NCBI GenBank assembly: GCA_963169105.1
Contig: OY720642.1
Coordinates: 73,510,716 to 73,574,715, forward strand
DNA length: 64,000 bases
Origin: Ceriagrion tenellum
Lineage: Eukaryota; Arthropoda; Insecta; Odonata; Coenagrionidae
Reading direction: 5' to 3'
Part shown: in pieces, positions 43,401 through 48,006 of the stretch
How the letters are laid out: each line of letters starts with the position of its first letter
How positions within the stretch are numbered: position 1 is the first letter of the stretch
Made by a program: the position numbers and the translations under genes
Notes under the pieces: model-generated
Database searches by the model: none
What the model was told of the DNA's origin: nothing
Seen by the model: the letters and a program-made list of their open reading frames with translations, nothing else

Positions 43401-46400
43401 AATAAACATGCTCCTCTTCGCAGATGATATCACAGTCATGGCAGGAAATTCTGATGATTTTCAAAGCTCACTAAACATAATGGACCAAGTTCTTCAAGAA
43501 TACAACATGAAAACAAATAAGATGAAGACTAAAATCCTAATGGATTTATCATAATAACTTTTACAATCCACTGTGGTCAAAAGCAACATGTACGATCCGG
43601 ATTTCGGATGCTAAAGCATCATCATCAGGTGCTAAATGACAACAATGCATTGTAAAAGTTATTACAATAAATCCATTCAAAATATGGAATTCCACAAAGT
43701 TACCACAGTTAGCATTTCATTCAACTAAAATCCTAGAATGCAGAAGAGAGAAGCTGAATACAGAAGTCAACCTGAGAAGAGAGAAATTAGAGCAAGTGGA
43801 TTCCTTCACCTATCACAGAAGTGCCATCACGTGGGATGGAAGAAGTACAACAGACATCAAGCGGAGAATAGCCCAAGCTAAGAAGGCATTCATGGGAAAA
43901 AGACAACAGCTGTGCTCAAAGAATATAGGACTACAAACTAGGAAACAGTATGTGAAAACATTCGTGAGGAGTGCAGCACTCTATGGATTGGAAGCATTGG
44001 AAAAGTTGACCAGAAAAGACTAGAAGTCTTTGAAACTTGGTGCTGGAGGAGGATGCTGAAGATAAAATGGATGGACAAAACAAGAAATGTTGACGTGTAC
44101 AGTAGAGTAGAAGAGGAAAGGACCATTTGAAACACCACACAGAAAAAAAGAACAAGATGGATTGGACACACTCTGAGACACAATGGGTTTGTGAAGACCA
44201 TAATTGAAGGTTAAATAGAGGGAAAAGTCCCCTGAGGAAGACCCAGGAATAAGTTCATGGACCAAATAAAGAGGAAAGTACATAGGAAGAGATGCCAGGA
44301 GGCAAGAGAAATAGCATTAGATAGGGAAGGGTGGAGGGCTGCAGTCAACCAATCTTAGGATTGAACGACTAATGATGATGAATGATAACATATGCAAAAT
44401 ATTCCTCATTCAACCCACAATTAGATAGGATAGGAGGTTAATTTTCCTCAAAAATAACCCAACTATGCAAGAAAAATTGGATACGATGATACAAAACAGG
44501 CTGAACGAGTTTGCCCATGTTGACTTACAAATCACAGCTTTAAAAACTGACCATGATGGATGGGGGCTGCAGACCACCAATCTTAGGATTGAACAACTAA
44601 TGAGAAGTAGGACTTGAATTGCTTTCAGACAGTCAGTTACGATAAAGACAATCATTTCAATGCACTTTCTGGGCCTATCTGAGACAACAAAAATGTTTTA
44701 CAAGCCCCAACATACTACAGTAGATGAGACCATGAGAAGAAAATCAGGGAAATATATAGTTTAATGGACCCATTTGACAAGTTACTTTCTCACAAAAATA
44801 TAAGAGACCAACATAGCCCCAACTAAGACTTTATAAATATGCTTGTCAATAGGTAGAGTAGCTACTTTGCTTAATTCTATTTTTGGGTCGAGTAAATTAT
44901 TTTACTGCTCTCCATTGTTAGTTTCTTAATATAATTCAAACAGCACATCTCATATACTTCCTGTCTAACTCTTGTATCTCTGTACATTCATGTAGTTGAA
45001 AAGTATTCGAATTTTTATAGCTTCTACAACAATGATATCACAGCTCTATCATGTGATCCTTAATGCGATACCATTGATGATTTTATGTCTTATTCACACT
45101 TTGGGTAAGGATGACCTCGGGCTACAAACTTGGGGGGTATCCGGATTCCTTGTGAATGTGGAGAAGTGTATGATGGGGAGACGGGTCCATCGACACACGG
45201 ATCAAGGAGCATAGAGGTAGCATCTGACGAAGCCATCCTGAACGCCAAGGCCATGATGCCAAATTACTTGGCCGATCCAACGGCCAAGCAATTTGGCATC
45301 GTGGCCTTGGATCGGTTGACGAAGGAGGCCATTGAGATCTGGATGGAGACAAAAAACTTTAACTTCGACACGGACTATGCATCAAGCGATGCCTGGAATT
45401 CAGCACTCCGCAAAATTAAGGCGGAGAGGGAGAAGATTGGCACTAGCAAATCACAGTGACCAATTAACTTGACTACTTTTGGCGTGAAACCGTCAGGTAT
45501 ATAAGGAGGCACCAATCTTGAAACTGACATGCCCTGTGGACGATGGCAGAGGTAGCCAACATTTACCTAACCTAATGGAAAACCTGAGAAAACTATTATG
45601 TCTTATTCATTTGAAAAATGAAATTTTCTACTTTGATGCACCAGTAATTATGTTGTAACTATTTTAGTTAAACTCTGTGTAATTACATACTTGATTTAGT
45701 GATTTAATTTGATAATTTGCAACTATATACGATACATATGTTGACTGCAACATTAAGTATTGTGCTGCCTGTAAGTAGGCATAGTGACTTGTTCCATACA
45801 TGCTAACAAACTGGTCTTTTAGGAACCAATAAAAACATTGTAATTACTTGTAGTCATTAACTAATGAAGAATACAGTGCAGTGCATATTAGTGAAAACTC
45901 ATCCCTGGCAACACACACTAAAGGTGACCAGCAAGGTATCATGTTGATGTCAATGGTTTAGGCCGATCACGCATGACTATAAAGGTTATAGGTTTATAGG
46001 TTAGGTTTTGGCATAGCACAGAGTTCAAGAGAATTCTAAAATGTCAAGCCAGCAATTACCACCCCTTTGAATTAAATCAATATCAATCAAGAATCAATGT
46101 AGAATAGATTTTTCAAAAGAATATTGCAGTATCAAATATTACAATGAATGTGTCAAATGACAGACAAATTTGATATACCTAGATAGAGGCACTGGAAAAT
46201 TGATAAATGTAGCTAAGCTGTCAGGGGAAGTGAAATGTAAAGTCATTGTAGATAGATAGATGTCTGGAGCATTTAAAGTCTAAATGGAAGTAAGGCAAGG
46301 TGATGGGCTATCACCTTTGTTATTTCACATAACATTAGGAGATAGCCAACAAAGTATAAGAGAGAGTAACCAAGGAATGAAAAAGTACCTAGAATAAATG

Positions 46401-48006
46401 TAATCACATTTGCCAACAATGTGACTCTCCTCATAGAAAAAAAAGAAGGCCTAGATAAAACAACAAGAATTTTCCTCCAGGAAACGGAATGTGTGGGATT
46501 GAAAATAAATGATAGGGAGAAAGAGATGTTCCTCTCTTGCACTTTGCAAGAGAGGGACACCAAGAAGACAATTTTGAGGTACATAGTGGAACAATTCAAA
46601 TACCAAAAAGTAATAATATTAAATAAAACTAGCAAAGAGCCAGGACTAGCAAAACAGGAATAATCTGGCCAGAAAAGGATTGCACGCATGCAATAATATA
46701 ACAATCTAAAAGATTATCACTAGAGATAAAAGTTAAAATATACCACTCAATGATTAGCCCAGTGCTTTTCTGTGGTGGAGAAACATAGATAACGAACAAG
46801 AAAAAAGAAAACAATGTATATTTGATAACTAAATCCACAGATATATCTTTGGACCCAAAAATGAAAACCGAATGTGGAGAATCAAGTGCAGCAAGGAAAT
46901 AATAGACTCAGAGATAATGATACAGTAGTAAGTCTAAGAACAAGAAGAGTGAAATGGGCTGGCCACATGATGAGAAATGAGCAGGTTACTGCTTAAGGAG
47001 GTAGGCCCTAGAAGACCAGAAGAGAGAAGACTACCTCAAAGATCAAGATTAAGATGAAACATGTTATACATCAAGCAGCTGGGGGGAAAGTGGATGAATC
47101 AGATGACAGAGGAAAGATGGAGGTCATTTGTGAATGAGACCAAATCGCAGTTTAGGCAGATATGGCCAATGGAGTATGCATGTAAGCCAGTGAACGAAAT
47201 CCATGTCATCACTGAATTCTGATTATGGAGGAATACATGCATCCACTCGTGCGATTATAATTTAGTTTGACACACGATGGGAGTGGCACTGGAGGAGAAG
47301 CAAAAACCATGAAGTTCCAGGGGTTAAATTAGAGGGTGGTAGGCTACACTCTCGCACAATGCTGTCATTGCGTGAATAGCACTCCCCAAACTACTTGCGG
47401 AGGAACAATTTCCACATTCCTCTGTAGAATCTGAACAGATGAAATTGATTTTAGGAAAGTAATCATTAAAAATAACCACAGAAACGAATCCAGATTCCAC
47501 CTTTACATTCAGTAGTTAAAATACTGAGTTAAATCCCTTCTCTACAAATATGTTACCGCGAGAAAAAAAATAACAATAAGGGATTAAAAAGTAATTGTGG
47601 CAGTTTAAGGGGATTGCTTTCACTTTATTCAACGTAACACCATATTCACCGGCCAAAATGAAAAATACCTTTACCTCACACGATCAATTGCTTATTTAAT
47701 AAATCTTACCATGCTCCCTGGACCTTTCTAGGTACAAACGCATTGCTTTACTGATGGTTTTGCGGCCCACTTCCTTCGACTCCGATTCGTTTGAAGCATC
47801 ATTGGAAAACGCGCAAGGTACCGGGTGAACCGTCTAAAGGAAATATCGTTAGTTCAAATTTAAGTACCGCCAAATACTATCATTAATTCAAATAATGTGT
47901 ATAGGAGTTAATAATATAAACCACGTACAAGACGTTTGGTAAGTTTTCCCATTTGCTTATGAGTCCTGAAGTGCCTTAAAATCCTAGTTCCAAGGGCCAC
48001 GGCCAT
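1312..48006 (-). CDS. mRpS9: Mitochondrial ribosomal protein S9 (uS9m), 10 of ~11 coding exons, 3' end beyond window
   Basis: Structural protein of the mitochondrial small ribosomal subunit; the uS9 C-terminal domain contacts 16S-type rRNA and reaches toward the P-site. Coding exons, in transcript order, are 48006-47929, 47833-47710, 41365-41262, 38976-38803, 36444-36359, 29715-29640, 29368-29243, 15351-15309, 15209-15094 and 1474-1312. They total 1090 nt, every junction has GT/AG, and all phases join, giving 363 complete codons plus one base. The N-terminal part carries the metazoan mRPS9 extension (ISKAM..YLE, GRRHLANMMGEDPETF, YLFPSGLFEPRARP). The end carries the universal S9 signature SGGGETSQAGAVRWAIAWGL. 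Human mRPS9 is about 396 residues, so about 30 basic residues should lie left of base 1. Introns are very large (13.6, 13.9, 6.6 and 6.3 kb) and hold most of the window's transposons and a nested TRP gene. Confidence 0.95.
2209..2660. repeat. Transposon-like segment with hAT-type end
   Basis: Begins with CAGTGGCGGCTCGTCAGGTG, a form typical of hAT-like termini in insects. GGTGAAGTGC recurs inside at about 2407 and 2524. Base composition turns GC-rich at 2340-2640. The short frames here look like transposon debris, not a host gene. No matching far end was found. Confidence 0.4.
2667..3337 (-). mobile_element. Pogo-type DNA transposon deletion derivative (MITE-like) with TA target sites
   Basis: The ends are inverted repeats of about 30 bp: CCGTATTTCCCAGCCTATAA on the left and CCGTATTTCCCGGCCCATAA read from the right. 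Each is flanked by TA (2665-2666 and 3338-3339), the Tc1/mariner/pogo target. On the minus strand, 2997-2878 encodes an acidic tail (VLDGNEDDFVYEEGD, then SSSDDEFLGFYDE and a stop) like the C-terminus of pogo/Tigger transposases. A GGIGN piece lies just upstream in the same frame. The rest of the transposase is deleted or frameshifted. Confidence 0.75.
3790..4480 (+). pseudogene. Decayed mariner-family transposase
   Basis: Fragments in shifting frames follow mariner transposase order: FFHCLVTGSETW (family FVTGDETW, with the first catalytic Asp region altered), KATKSVSNVMANFF, GMISSSVLLQHNNVPMHT (family LLHDNARPHT, catalytic D changed to N) and FSCDDNIEAEVETWFYDQ near the end. Several stops and frameshifts show it is dead. 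No terminal repeats were found. Confidence 0.7.
4745..5505 (+). mobile_element. LINE fragment, reverse transcriptase C-terminus and 3' end (family A, copy 1)
   Basis: Encodes, with one stop and a frameshift, GIFGVKINHKKTKLM, FNYLRNTLEENG, SVALYGTEMWTLRKEDE, VWRRMEKVRWTERKTNEEVL and KRGRGRKRIGFMDG, the usual thumb/C-terminal blocks of a non-LTR retrotransposon RT. It is 5' truncated before the catalytic box. Related copies are at 24590-25015, 37740-38465 and 52380-52760. Confidence 0.85.
5506..7664. other. mRpS9 intron 9 and TRP 3' flank, no further gene seen
   Basis: AT-rich sequence with many stops in all frames. The 3' UTR of the TRP gene must lie just below 7665. The first minus-strand AATAAA I noticed is near 6838, but closer variant signals cannot be excluded. 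Confidence 0.5.
7665..10754 (-). CDS. pyx: TRPA-family cation channel, pyrexia-like
   Basis: Ankyrin-rich transient receptor potential channel of the plasma membrane; insect TRPA channels of this type are thermo- or noxious-stimulus sensors. Its 1029 residues show a basic N-terminus, about eight ankyrin repeats (roughly 140-455, with TPLHCAAL, APLHVAAEL and TPLHILALDG cores), then six membrane segments near 575-595, 650-670, 692-711, 723-741, 762-781 and 818-841. A pore loop (SFVKVLMFATGELSDELL) lies near 793-811, a TRP-box-like stretch follows S6, and a short coiled coil ends the protein. The S1-S2 loop has several N-x-S/T sites. The family's length is about 900-1000. In the inferred spliced 5' leader an in-frame TGA precedes this ATG with no other Met, which supports the start. 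The coding region is intronless and lies inside mRpS9 intron 9 on the same strand. Painless or another insect TRPA is the alternative. Confidence 0.85.
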   Translation of the reverse strand: MERKRVRMDRATSMTVVERKPTKETSFRYKSVTPSLLKRLKSKKQRDLMPAVDRRSVEGYTNDAVSSGDEVYLGDLVEKAVEVHHSMDDVLSVRICKDRVRHSLMDRMRRLVGSSGVKLLEAIEVSNEEPDAIDSYTVSSKKVIFLWATFVGRADIVNRMLKEGIGVDTRDEETGLGPVHLCALSGDPTVARALIARNADVNSVSMGRLQLLLTPLHCAALGNSPEILKLLLSSGAELSVENEDETALGYAVRANATECLDALVAAGASVNAFGARGYAPLHVAAELSHMDCIPILLAAGANLHEKTQDHNGFTPLHILALDGETEGIGVLLKAGASSAAVDSRGQTPLHLSARAQAADAVVELLRAGADPNLADSEGRTPLHVAVSGRRRPAFSVPVVETVTALLDANADPSVSDAYGRAPLHLAAINELPGCVDALIRAGADLTARSSPPHENASCGWWSLLCWNSDGDEALDGPTTLGLVARRTPSCLSTVVEVLDSAITLSDHDDPESPPRREVEVRLDFRALIRHGGGRESRFMKTMVDEGQAETLLEHPLCRAFLHLKWGRVRKFYLARIFFCTIFVFVFSFCAIATNGCIPSDSKNVNESVVENVTATGDCSGDDCTVFKNEERNQTNTSVASCDTSKFAEKINYYFFEVAFYSLCVLIVIEFLRKGLGILGSSAISVRHYVFQAQNLLEWTMLTGAVILCVCGGIKGRHESWVRPLTSISLLCAWIDLLSVIGHLPSFAAYVHMYTTVLKEFYRLLLAYACLLIGFMIAFMVLLPGDNEFPASTRSFVKVLMFATGELSDELLKDDQTYVPTIVFVMFILLVTVALMNLLVGIAVHDIQGLQRTAGLTGLMQQTELVAYVESALFATAGKVCDLKFRLLRMLRRSALVSPSAYRVVLSVRPCDPRDRRLPQSVTADALEVARSRNKLRRMVSEVPNGAADAFSIQSTLPRFCRQCNTRSSWQSSGTRPWEGKQVNDEITRLSKEVCEIKKSLEKISISLETLVNTDLNARKHQRKISEESL
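11815..12300 (-). other. Inferred 5' UTR exon and promoter zone of the TRP channel gene (5' limit uncertain)
   Basis: On the minus strand a strong donor (CCTTAG then GTAAGTATT) sits at 11814-11815. A good acceptor (TTACAATTTTCAG) ends at 10772, 17 nt before the TRP start codon. Together they predict an intron of 10772-11814 and a non-coding first exon above 11815. The stretch to about 12350 is richer in CpG than the flanks. The transcription start is not visible to me, so the upper limit is a guess. Confidence 0.4.
12635..12673. repeat. Perfect 15-bp inverted repeat (hairpin)
   Basis: CAGAGGTGTACTACA and its exact reverse complement are separated by nine bases (GTTTTAAAA), itself mostly palindromic. 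It lies in AT-rich intron upstream of the TRP gene. Confidence 0.85.
13080..13380 (-). mobile_element. LINE C-terminal fragment
   Basis: Minus-strand frame at 13349-13158 reads GRGRPRKLWLNLVEEILRRK, then a Cys-x-x-W type ending (EVCKDWSKWR), as at the end of many insect LINE ORF2 proteins. The plus-strand text below (TTCCGGGGTAGGCACAG) looks like its 3' UTR. Confidence 0.6.
13390..15093. other. mRpS9 intron 9, upstream part, no gene seen
   Basis: AT-rich, frames short and without recognisable similarity. Confidence 0.5.
15094..15209 (-). CDS. mRpS9: mRpS9 exon 9 (residues 271-309)
   Basis: Start of the uS9 domain: GATRKTAVAEATLTYPGTGK, then INGKDILYFPNIQSREQ, the usual beta strands with the conserved R-K-T-A and G-x-G-K-x-x-I-N-G pattern. 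Acceptor ATACAG, donor GTAAGA. Confidence 0.95.
15309..15351 (-). CDS. mRpS9: mRpS9 exon 8 (residues 257-271)
   Basis: A 43-nt micro-exon (PEVREDGKSVITVT) with acceptor TTTCTTTTCAG and donor GTACGC. It is too short for an ORF scan but is required by phase on both sides. It lies 13.9 kb from exon 7 and 99 bp from exon 9. Confidence 0.88.
15352..20330. other. mRpS9 intron 7, unassigned part
   Basis: About 5 kb of AT-rich intron. It contains a C-run near 15968 and several short frames (for example 18524-18730, 18981-19232, 19601-19975) that show no family motif. I could not assign a transposon or a gene. Confidence 0.5.
20331..21260. other. Less AT-rich stretch, unassigned
   Basis: Composition rises in GC from about 20300 to 20600, and a donor-like CAGAAGGTAAGTTTC lies on the minus strand near 20093-20107. 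Short frames on both strands (20333-20530 minus; 20381-20632 plus) are not recognised. It may be a repeat or an untranslated exon of an unseen transcript. Confidence 0.3.
21405..23470 (-). pseudogene. Broken hAT-superfamily transposase (ZMYM1/TTF type)
   Basis: Minus-strand pieces come in the correct order. A TTF-type zinc-finger region (WYTKYKWLCECDTLNALFCFPCLLF, quoted in part, near 23290-23210) comes first. A DUF4371-like block follows (FLAVNSDETTDVSARLQLVI, 22857-22570), then the central fold (HCYAHQLNLVMERAVSK, 22570-22310). Last is the hAT dimerisation domain (21978-21409), with TPMTKAEAERCFLTLKRIK and LSALAMLVIEKRL. Frame breaks near 22860, 22570 and 22300 make it non-functional. Terminal repeats with an 8-bp duplication were sought and not established. 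Confidence 0.8.
24138..24190. repeat. hAT-like terminal fragment
   Basis: CAGTGCAGGATTTACGTATA followed by AGCTATAGCTTAGGGCCCCC resembles the ends of hAT elements of the ZMYM1 type (CAGTG start, GGGCCCC block). The partner end was not found. Confidence 0.4.
24330..24440. repeat. CCGGTAATT-rich palindromic repeat
   Basis: ACCGGTATTATCGGTAATT and related TTACCGA/TCGGTAA words recur about six times in 100 bp. Such palindromic clusters are typical of subterminal regions of BED-type hAT elements. The assignment is tentative. Confidence 0.35.
24590..25015 (-). mobile_element. LINE fragment (family A, copy 2)
   Basis: Reads TWTLRKEDENRLLAFEMWVW, TNEEVLEMVGEERKPLNEIR, KNVIEGRRLGKRGRGRRRIG on the minus strand, then the family's 3' UTR (AGAAAACCGGGAGTGATTCT). 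It has the same order and the same 3' end as the copies at 4745-5505 and 37740-38465. Confidence 0.82.
25690..26340 (+). mobile_element. CR1/Jockey-like LINE, RT C-terminus and 3' end
   Basis: Frames encode the IIGRSSDEKVEER block, then LEYAANIWHPGQKDI, IQRKAARFVENYY and RHARLSLLEKYRTVVFQGDT-like text with stops. The 3' terminus (GTAGGGTAGTAAGTAGATG) is shared with 1-215 and 32815-33770. Confidence 0.78.
27021..27053 (-). ncRNA. Hammerhead-ribozyme-like motif (decayed core)
   Basis: On the minus strand the order is CCTTGAAAAA, a stem GACG-loop-CGTC, GAAA, then the palindrome CCGG and TAGAC. This follows the hammerhead plan (CUGANGA, stem II, GAAA, very short stem III, UH), but the first core box is altered and one or two bases longer. 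Small hammerheads with palindromic stem III are known from Penelope-like elements. Confidence 0.45.
27485..27716. repeat. Two-copy direct repeat, period ~107 bp
   Basis: CGTTTAGCC...ACCTGTCTCCAGGGAAA and CGTTTGGCC...ACCTGTCTCCAAGGAAA begin 107 bp apart (27492, 27599), and both run on to AGGACCCATCTCTT. They differ at scattered sites, so the duplication is not recent. Confidence 0.8.
28250..28740 (-). pseudogene. Possible transposase N-terminal (helix-turn-helix) fragment
   Basis: The minus frame at 28692-28417 reads VLSAICFFRREAEKCGDIRY, then SECLGITLEATKK and a basic RRGRKKIEVV. The pattern (FF-x-x-E, V-x-E-x-LG-x-T) is like the N-terminal helix-turn-helix of some Tc1-like insect transposases. 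Composition is GC-rich against its flanks. This is weak; it could be another repeat. Confidence 0.3.
29243..29368 (-). CDS. mRpS9: mRpS9 exon 7 (residues 215-256)
   Basis: Acceptor TTTGTTACAG, donor GTAAGT, 126 nt, phase 0 at both ends. Encodes YENFVKAMERLVHHPYAYRV and a basic helix ending VENIPK, just before the S9 globular domain. Confidence 0.92.
29640..29715 (-). CDS. mRpS9: mRpS9 exon 6 (residues 189-214)
   Basis: Acceptor GTTTTCCAG, donor GTATGA, 76 nt. Encodes DLSGSEWLAKENLERLLLET; it finishes the codon begun in exon 5 and leaves phase 0. Confidence 0.9.
30251..30663. repeat. Tandem array, four copies of a 103-bp unit
   Basis: Units start at 30251, 30354, 30457 and 30560 with AATGAAATTTCCACTAAAAT and end CACCTCTGCTCTTT. 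Copies 2, 3 and 4 differ at only about two positions; copy 1 differs at about seven. It lies in mRpS9 intron 5, about 540 bp upstream of exon 6. Confidence 0.97.
30664..32224. other. mRpS9 intron 5 segment, no gene seen
   Basis: AT-rich. One spot at 31414-31450 (CCTGAAGA, then GGTGAAACACAG) resembles a degraded Penelope-type ribozyme end, but its stem does not pair. Nothing else was assigned. Confidence 0.4.
32229..32536. mobile_element. piggyBac-type MITE with TTAA target sites
   Basis: Twelve-base perfect inverted ends CCCTCTTAGTGC...GCACTAAGAGGG are flanked on both sides by TTAA (32225-32228 and 32537-32540), the exact piggyBac target. At 308 bp and with no frame it is a non-autonomous copy. 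Confidence 0.9.
32815..33770 (-). mobile_element. CR1/Jockey-like LINE, RT palm to 3' end
   Basis: From 33770 down the minus strand encodes FVFNKAFDKVPHEKLM, DGFSSDMVKVTSGAPQGSVI, GPLLFIMYLY, then WRLELNICKCTTVHFLRKSS, LGFVKHIIGRSLDGKVKERC and YYALVRPYLEYATSI, in order, with stops between. The YADD region is missing or altered. The 3' end (GGCTTGCAGGGTATTATGTA) matches that of 1-215. Confidence 0.88.
34786..35118 (+). mobile_element. tRNA-derived SINE
   Basis: Has a pol III A box (TGGCTAGAGTACTG) and B box (GGGTTCAACTCCC) spaced as in a tRNA. The body contains the ATGAGACGTTAAACC block common in arthropod SINEs, and the 3' end is CAAT-like (TCAATCCATCCAATCAAG). Confidence 0.72.
35579..35792 (+). 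mobile_element. tRNA-derived SINE (second family)
   Basis: The head reads like a tRNA: GGCAGGGTAAAGTCCTCGCC, CTGCTAAACCGAGGGTCGC and B box GGGTTTGAGTTCC. The unrelated body is followed by an A9 tail. It differs from the SINE at 34786-35118 in both head and body. Confidence 0.68.
36359..36444 (-). CDS. mRpS9: mRpS9 exon 5 (residues 161-189)
   Basis: Acceptor ATTTTCAG, donor GTAAGT, 86 nt, ends in phase 2. A charged helical segment (DIASMMESLNKYEDEQIKKR). A leucine codon is split across the junction to exon 6. Confidence 0.9.
36445..37735. other. mRpS9 intron 4 segment, no gene seen
   Basis: Strongly AT-rich intron without recognisable coding or repeat content. Confidence 0.5.
37740..38465 (+). 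mobile_element. LINE fragment (family A, copy 3)
   Basis: Encodes MQCGIFGMKINHKKTKVMTF, FNYLGSTLQENGLYSKDV, KEDENKLQAFEMWVWRRMQK, then a frameshift and the GKRGRGRKRIAF block. The 5' truncation point (GCAGTGTGGGATATTCGG) is about 60 bp inside the copy at 4745. Confidence 0.88.
38803..38976 (-). CDS. mRpS9: mRpS9 exon 4 (residues 103-160)
   Basis: Acceptor TTGACAG, donor GTGAGT, 174 nt, phase 0 at both ends. Encodes RAIEYLFPSGLFEPRARPLM and then GRPHHFLYYTGNPNYYQQLF, which match the order of motifs in vertebrate mRPS9. Confidence 0.95.
39160..39580 (+). pseudogene. Penelope-like element reverse transcriptase fragment
   Basis: Reads YWIRFVHNILCLW (family FRYVDDIFxIW; both catalytic Asp lost), LESFKRILNSLNEIINFTIE, NINFLELNI, a stop, then DFSIFRKATFSD, SSHHYAHKLVKLRCMIN and FQKELNMI. 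This is the order of RT motif C through the connector in Penelope-like elements. A GIY-YIG domain was not found downstream. Confidence 0.72.
40330..41120 (-). pseudogene. Decayed piggyBac-family transposase
   Basis: The minus strand reads RFLKLLKFIHINDN, DKLCKIWPLILSL, SIDESVVKFQGQSALKQYMP (a catalytic Asp region of the DDD core), FDKYFSCLE, VYSCSSIRPTRKRFLAICLK and KFMMAGKIDCAQ, in family order but in several frames with stops. No TTAA-flanked ends were identified. Confidence 0.78.
41262..41365 (-). CDS. mRpS9: mRpS9 exon 3 (residues 68-102)
   Basis: Acceptor TTTTTCTTCCAG, donor GTGAGT, 104 nt. Encodes DEFMKKE followed by GRRHLANMMGEDPETFSQED, one of the best conserved stretches of animal mRPS9. 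The codon for D68 is split across the 5.9 kb intron 2. Confidence 0.95.
41880..42080 (-). mobile_element. LINE ORF2 C-terminal fragment
   Basis: The minus strand encodes GAKLFNLLPPYLKTSFSYAF, KSKLKSTPSI and a stop, the GxKLFNxLP...FKxxLK ending of Jockey/CR1-group ORF2. A better copy of the same ending is at 58397-58597. Confidence 0.6.
42095..42470 (+). mobile_element. LINE endonuclease-domain fragment, opposite orientation
   Basis: Frame DSFHISAIVNEPSSVTNTSK and IFDTSFSDHNGISSFI matches the end of apurinic-type LINE endonucleases (E-x-T-R-x-T ... SDH). It abuts the minus-strand LINE ending at 41880-42080, forming a head-inverted pair. Confidence 0.6.
43540..43723 (-). mobile_element. Small hammerhead-bearing mobile unit with 12-bp target duplication
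   Basis: It splits the LINE frame at KTKIL and is bounded by ACTAAAATCCTA at 43528-43539 and 43724-43735. Removing the unit and one copy of the 12-mer restores the LINE reading frame, so the insertion is real. Inside, inverted arms of about 31 bp (around 43541-43571 and 43646-43677) enclose the ribozyme-like core. No coding capacity. Confidence 0.85.
43580..43640 (-). ncRNA. Hammerhead ribozyme motif, small palindromic-stem-III type
   Basis: On the minus strand: CTGATGA (43628-43622), hairpin GATGC-TTTA-GCATC (43620-43607), CGAAA (43606-43602), palindrome TCCGGA (43601-43596), then TC as the expected cleavage dinucleotide. All invariant core boxes are present. Stem III is only the self-complementary TCCGGA, like the minimal hammerheads of Penelope-like elements that are thought to act as dimers. 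One T-C mismatch separates the core from stem II, and stem I pairing is short. Activity is inferred, not shown. Confidence 0.65.
44985..45580 (+). mobile_element. Penelope-like element 3' part with GIY-YIG endonuclease remnant
   Basis: KDDLGLQTWGV and GIRIPCECGEVYDGETGPST give the GIY-YIG start with its Cys pair (family GVYxIPCxCGKVYIGETGRS; the G-I-Y is altered and a frame change lies here). The C-terminal ALDRLTKEAIEIWMETKNFN and ASSDAWNSALRKI also follow. A stop at 45457-45459 ends the frame, and a degraded hammerhead-like sequence comes about 70 bp later. The RT part is missing. Confidence 0.78.
45528..45567 (+). ncRNA. Degraded hammerhead-like sequence after GIY-YIG region
   Basis: CCCTGTGGACGATGGCAGAG and GTAGCCAACATTTACC hold the positions of CTGANGA and GAAAC with a possible stem between, but both core boxes carry substitutions. 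It was proposed from position, just 3' of a GIY-YIG frame, as expected in Penelope-like elements. Confidence 0.3.
46150..47215 (+). mobile_element. LINE reverse transcriptase relic
   Basis: Fragments read VRQGDGLSPLLFH, ITFANNVTLLIEKKEGLDKT (catalytic ADD changed to ANN), ETECVGLKINDREKEMF, an SPVLFCGGET-like block and a MGWPHDEK-like piece, in LINE RT order with many stops. It is older than the LINE at 43200-44380. Confidence 0.72.
47216..47709. other. mRpS9 intron 2 tail, nothing seen
   Basis: No coding, repeat or structural signal was recognised between the LINE relic and exon 2. Confidence 0.5.
47710..47833 (-). CDS. mRpS9: mRpS9 exon 2 (residues 27-68)
   Basis: Acceptor TTTCCTTTAG, donor GTAAGA, 124 nt, ends in phase 1. 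Encodes the GRKTISKAMRLYLER segment that opens the conserved mRPS9 region. Confidence 0.92.
47929..48006 (-). CDS. mRpS9: mRpS9 exon 1 (residues 1-26)
   Basis: Starts at the ATG ending at 48006 and begins MAVALGTRILRHF, a basic, non-acidic N-terminus suited to a mitochondrial presequence. It ends in phase 0 at CGTCTT before donor GTACGT. The following intron is only 95 bp. Confidence 0.85.

Larger units (their letters stand above)
43200..44380 (+). mobile_element. LINE reverse transcriptase relic, interrupted by a 184-bp insertion
   Basis: Encodes INNGVRQGYNLLPALFNMYL, INMLLFADDITVMAGNSDDF (intact FADD catalytic box) and KMKTKIL. The frame then resumes after the insertion at 43540-43723 as ILECRREKLNTEVNLRREKL, FVRSAALYGLEA and later frameshifted blocks. 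The 3' end near 44330-44380 (ATCTTAGGATTGAACGACTA) is partly repeated at 44562-44605. Confidence 0.85.
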
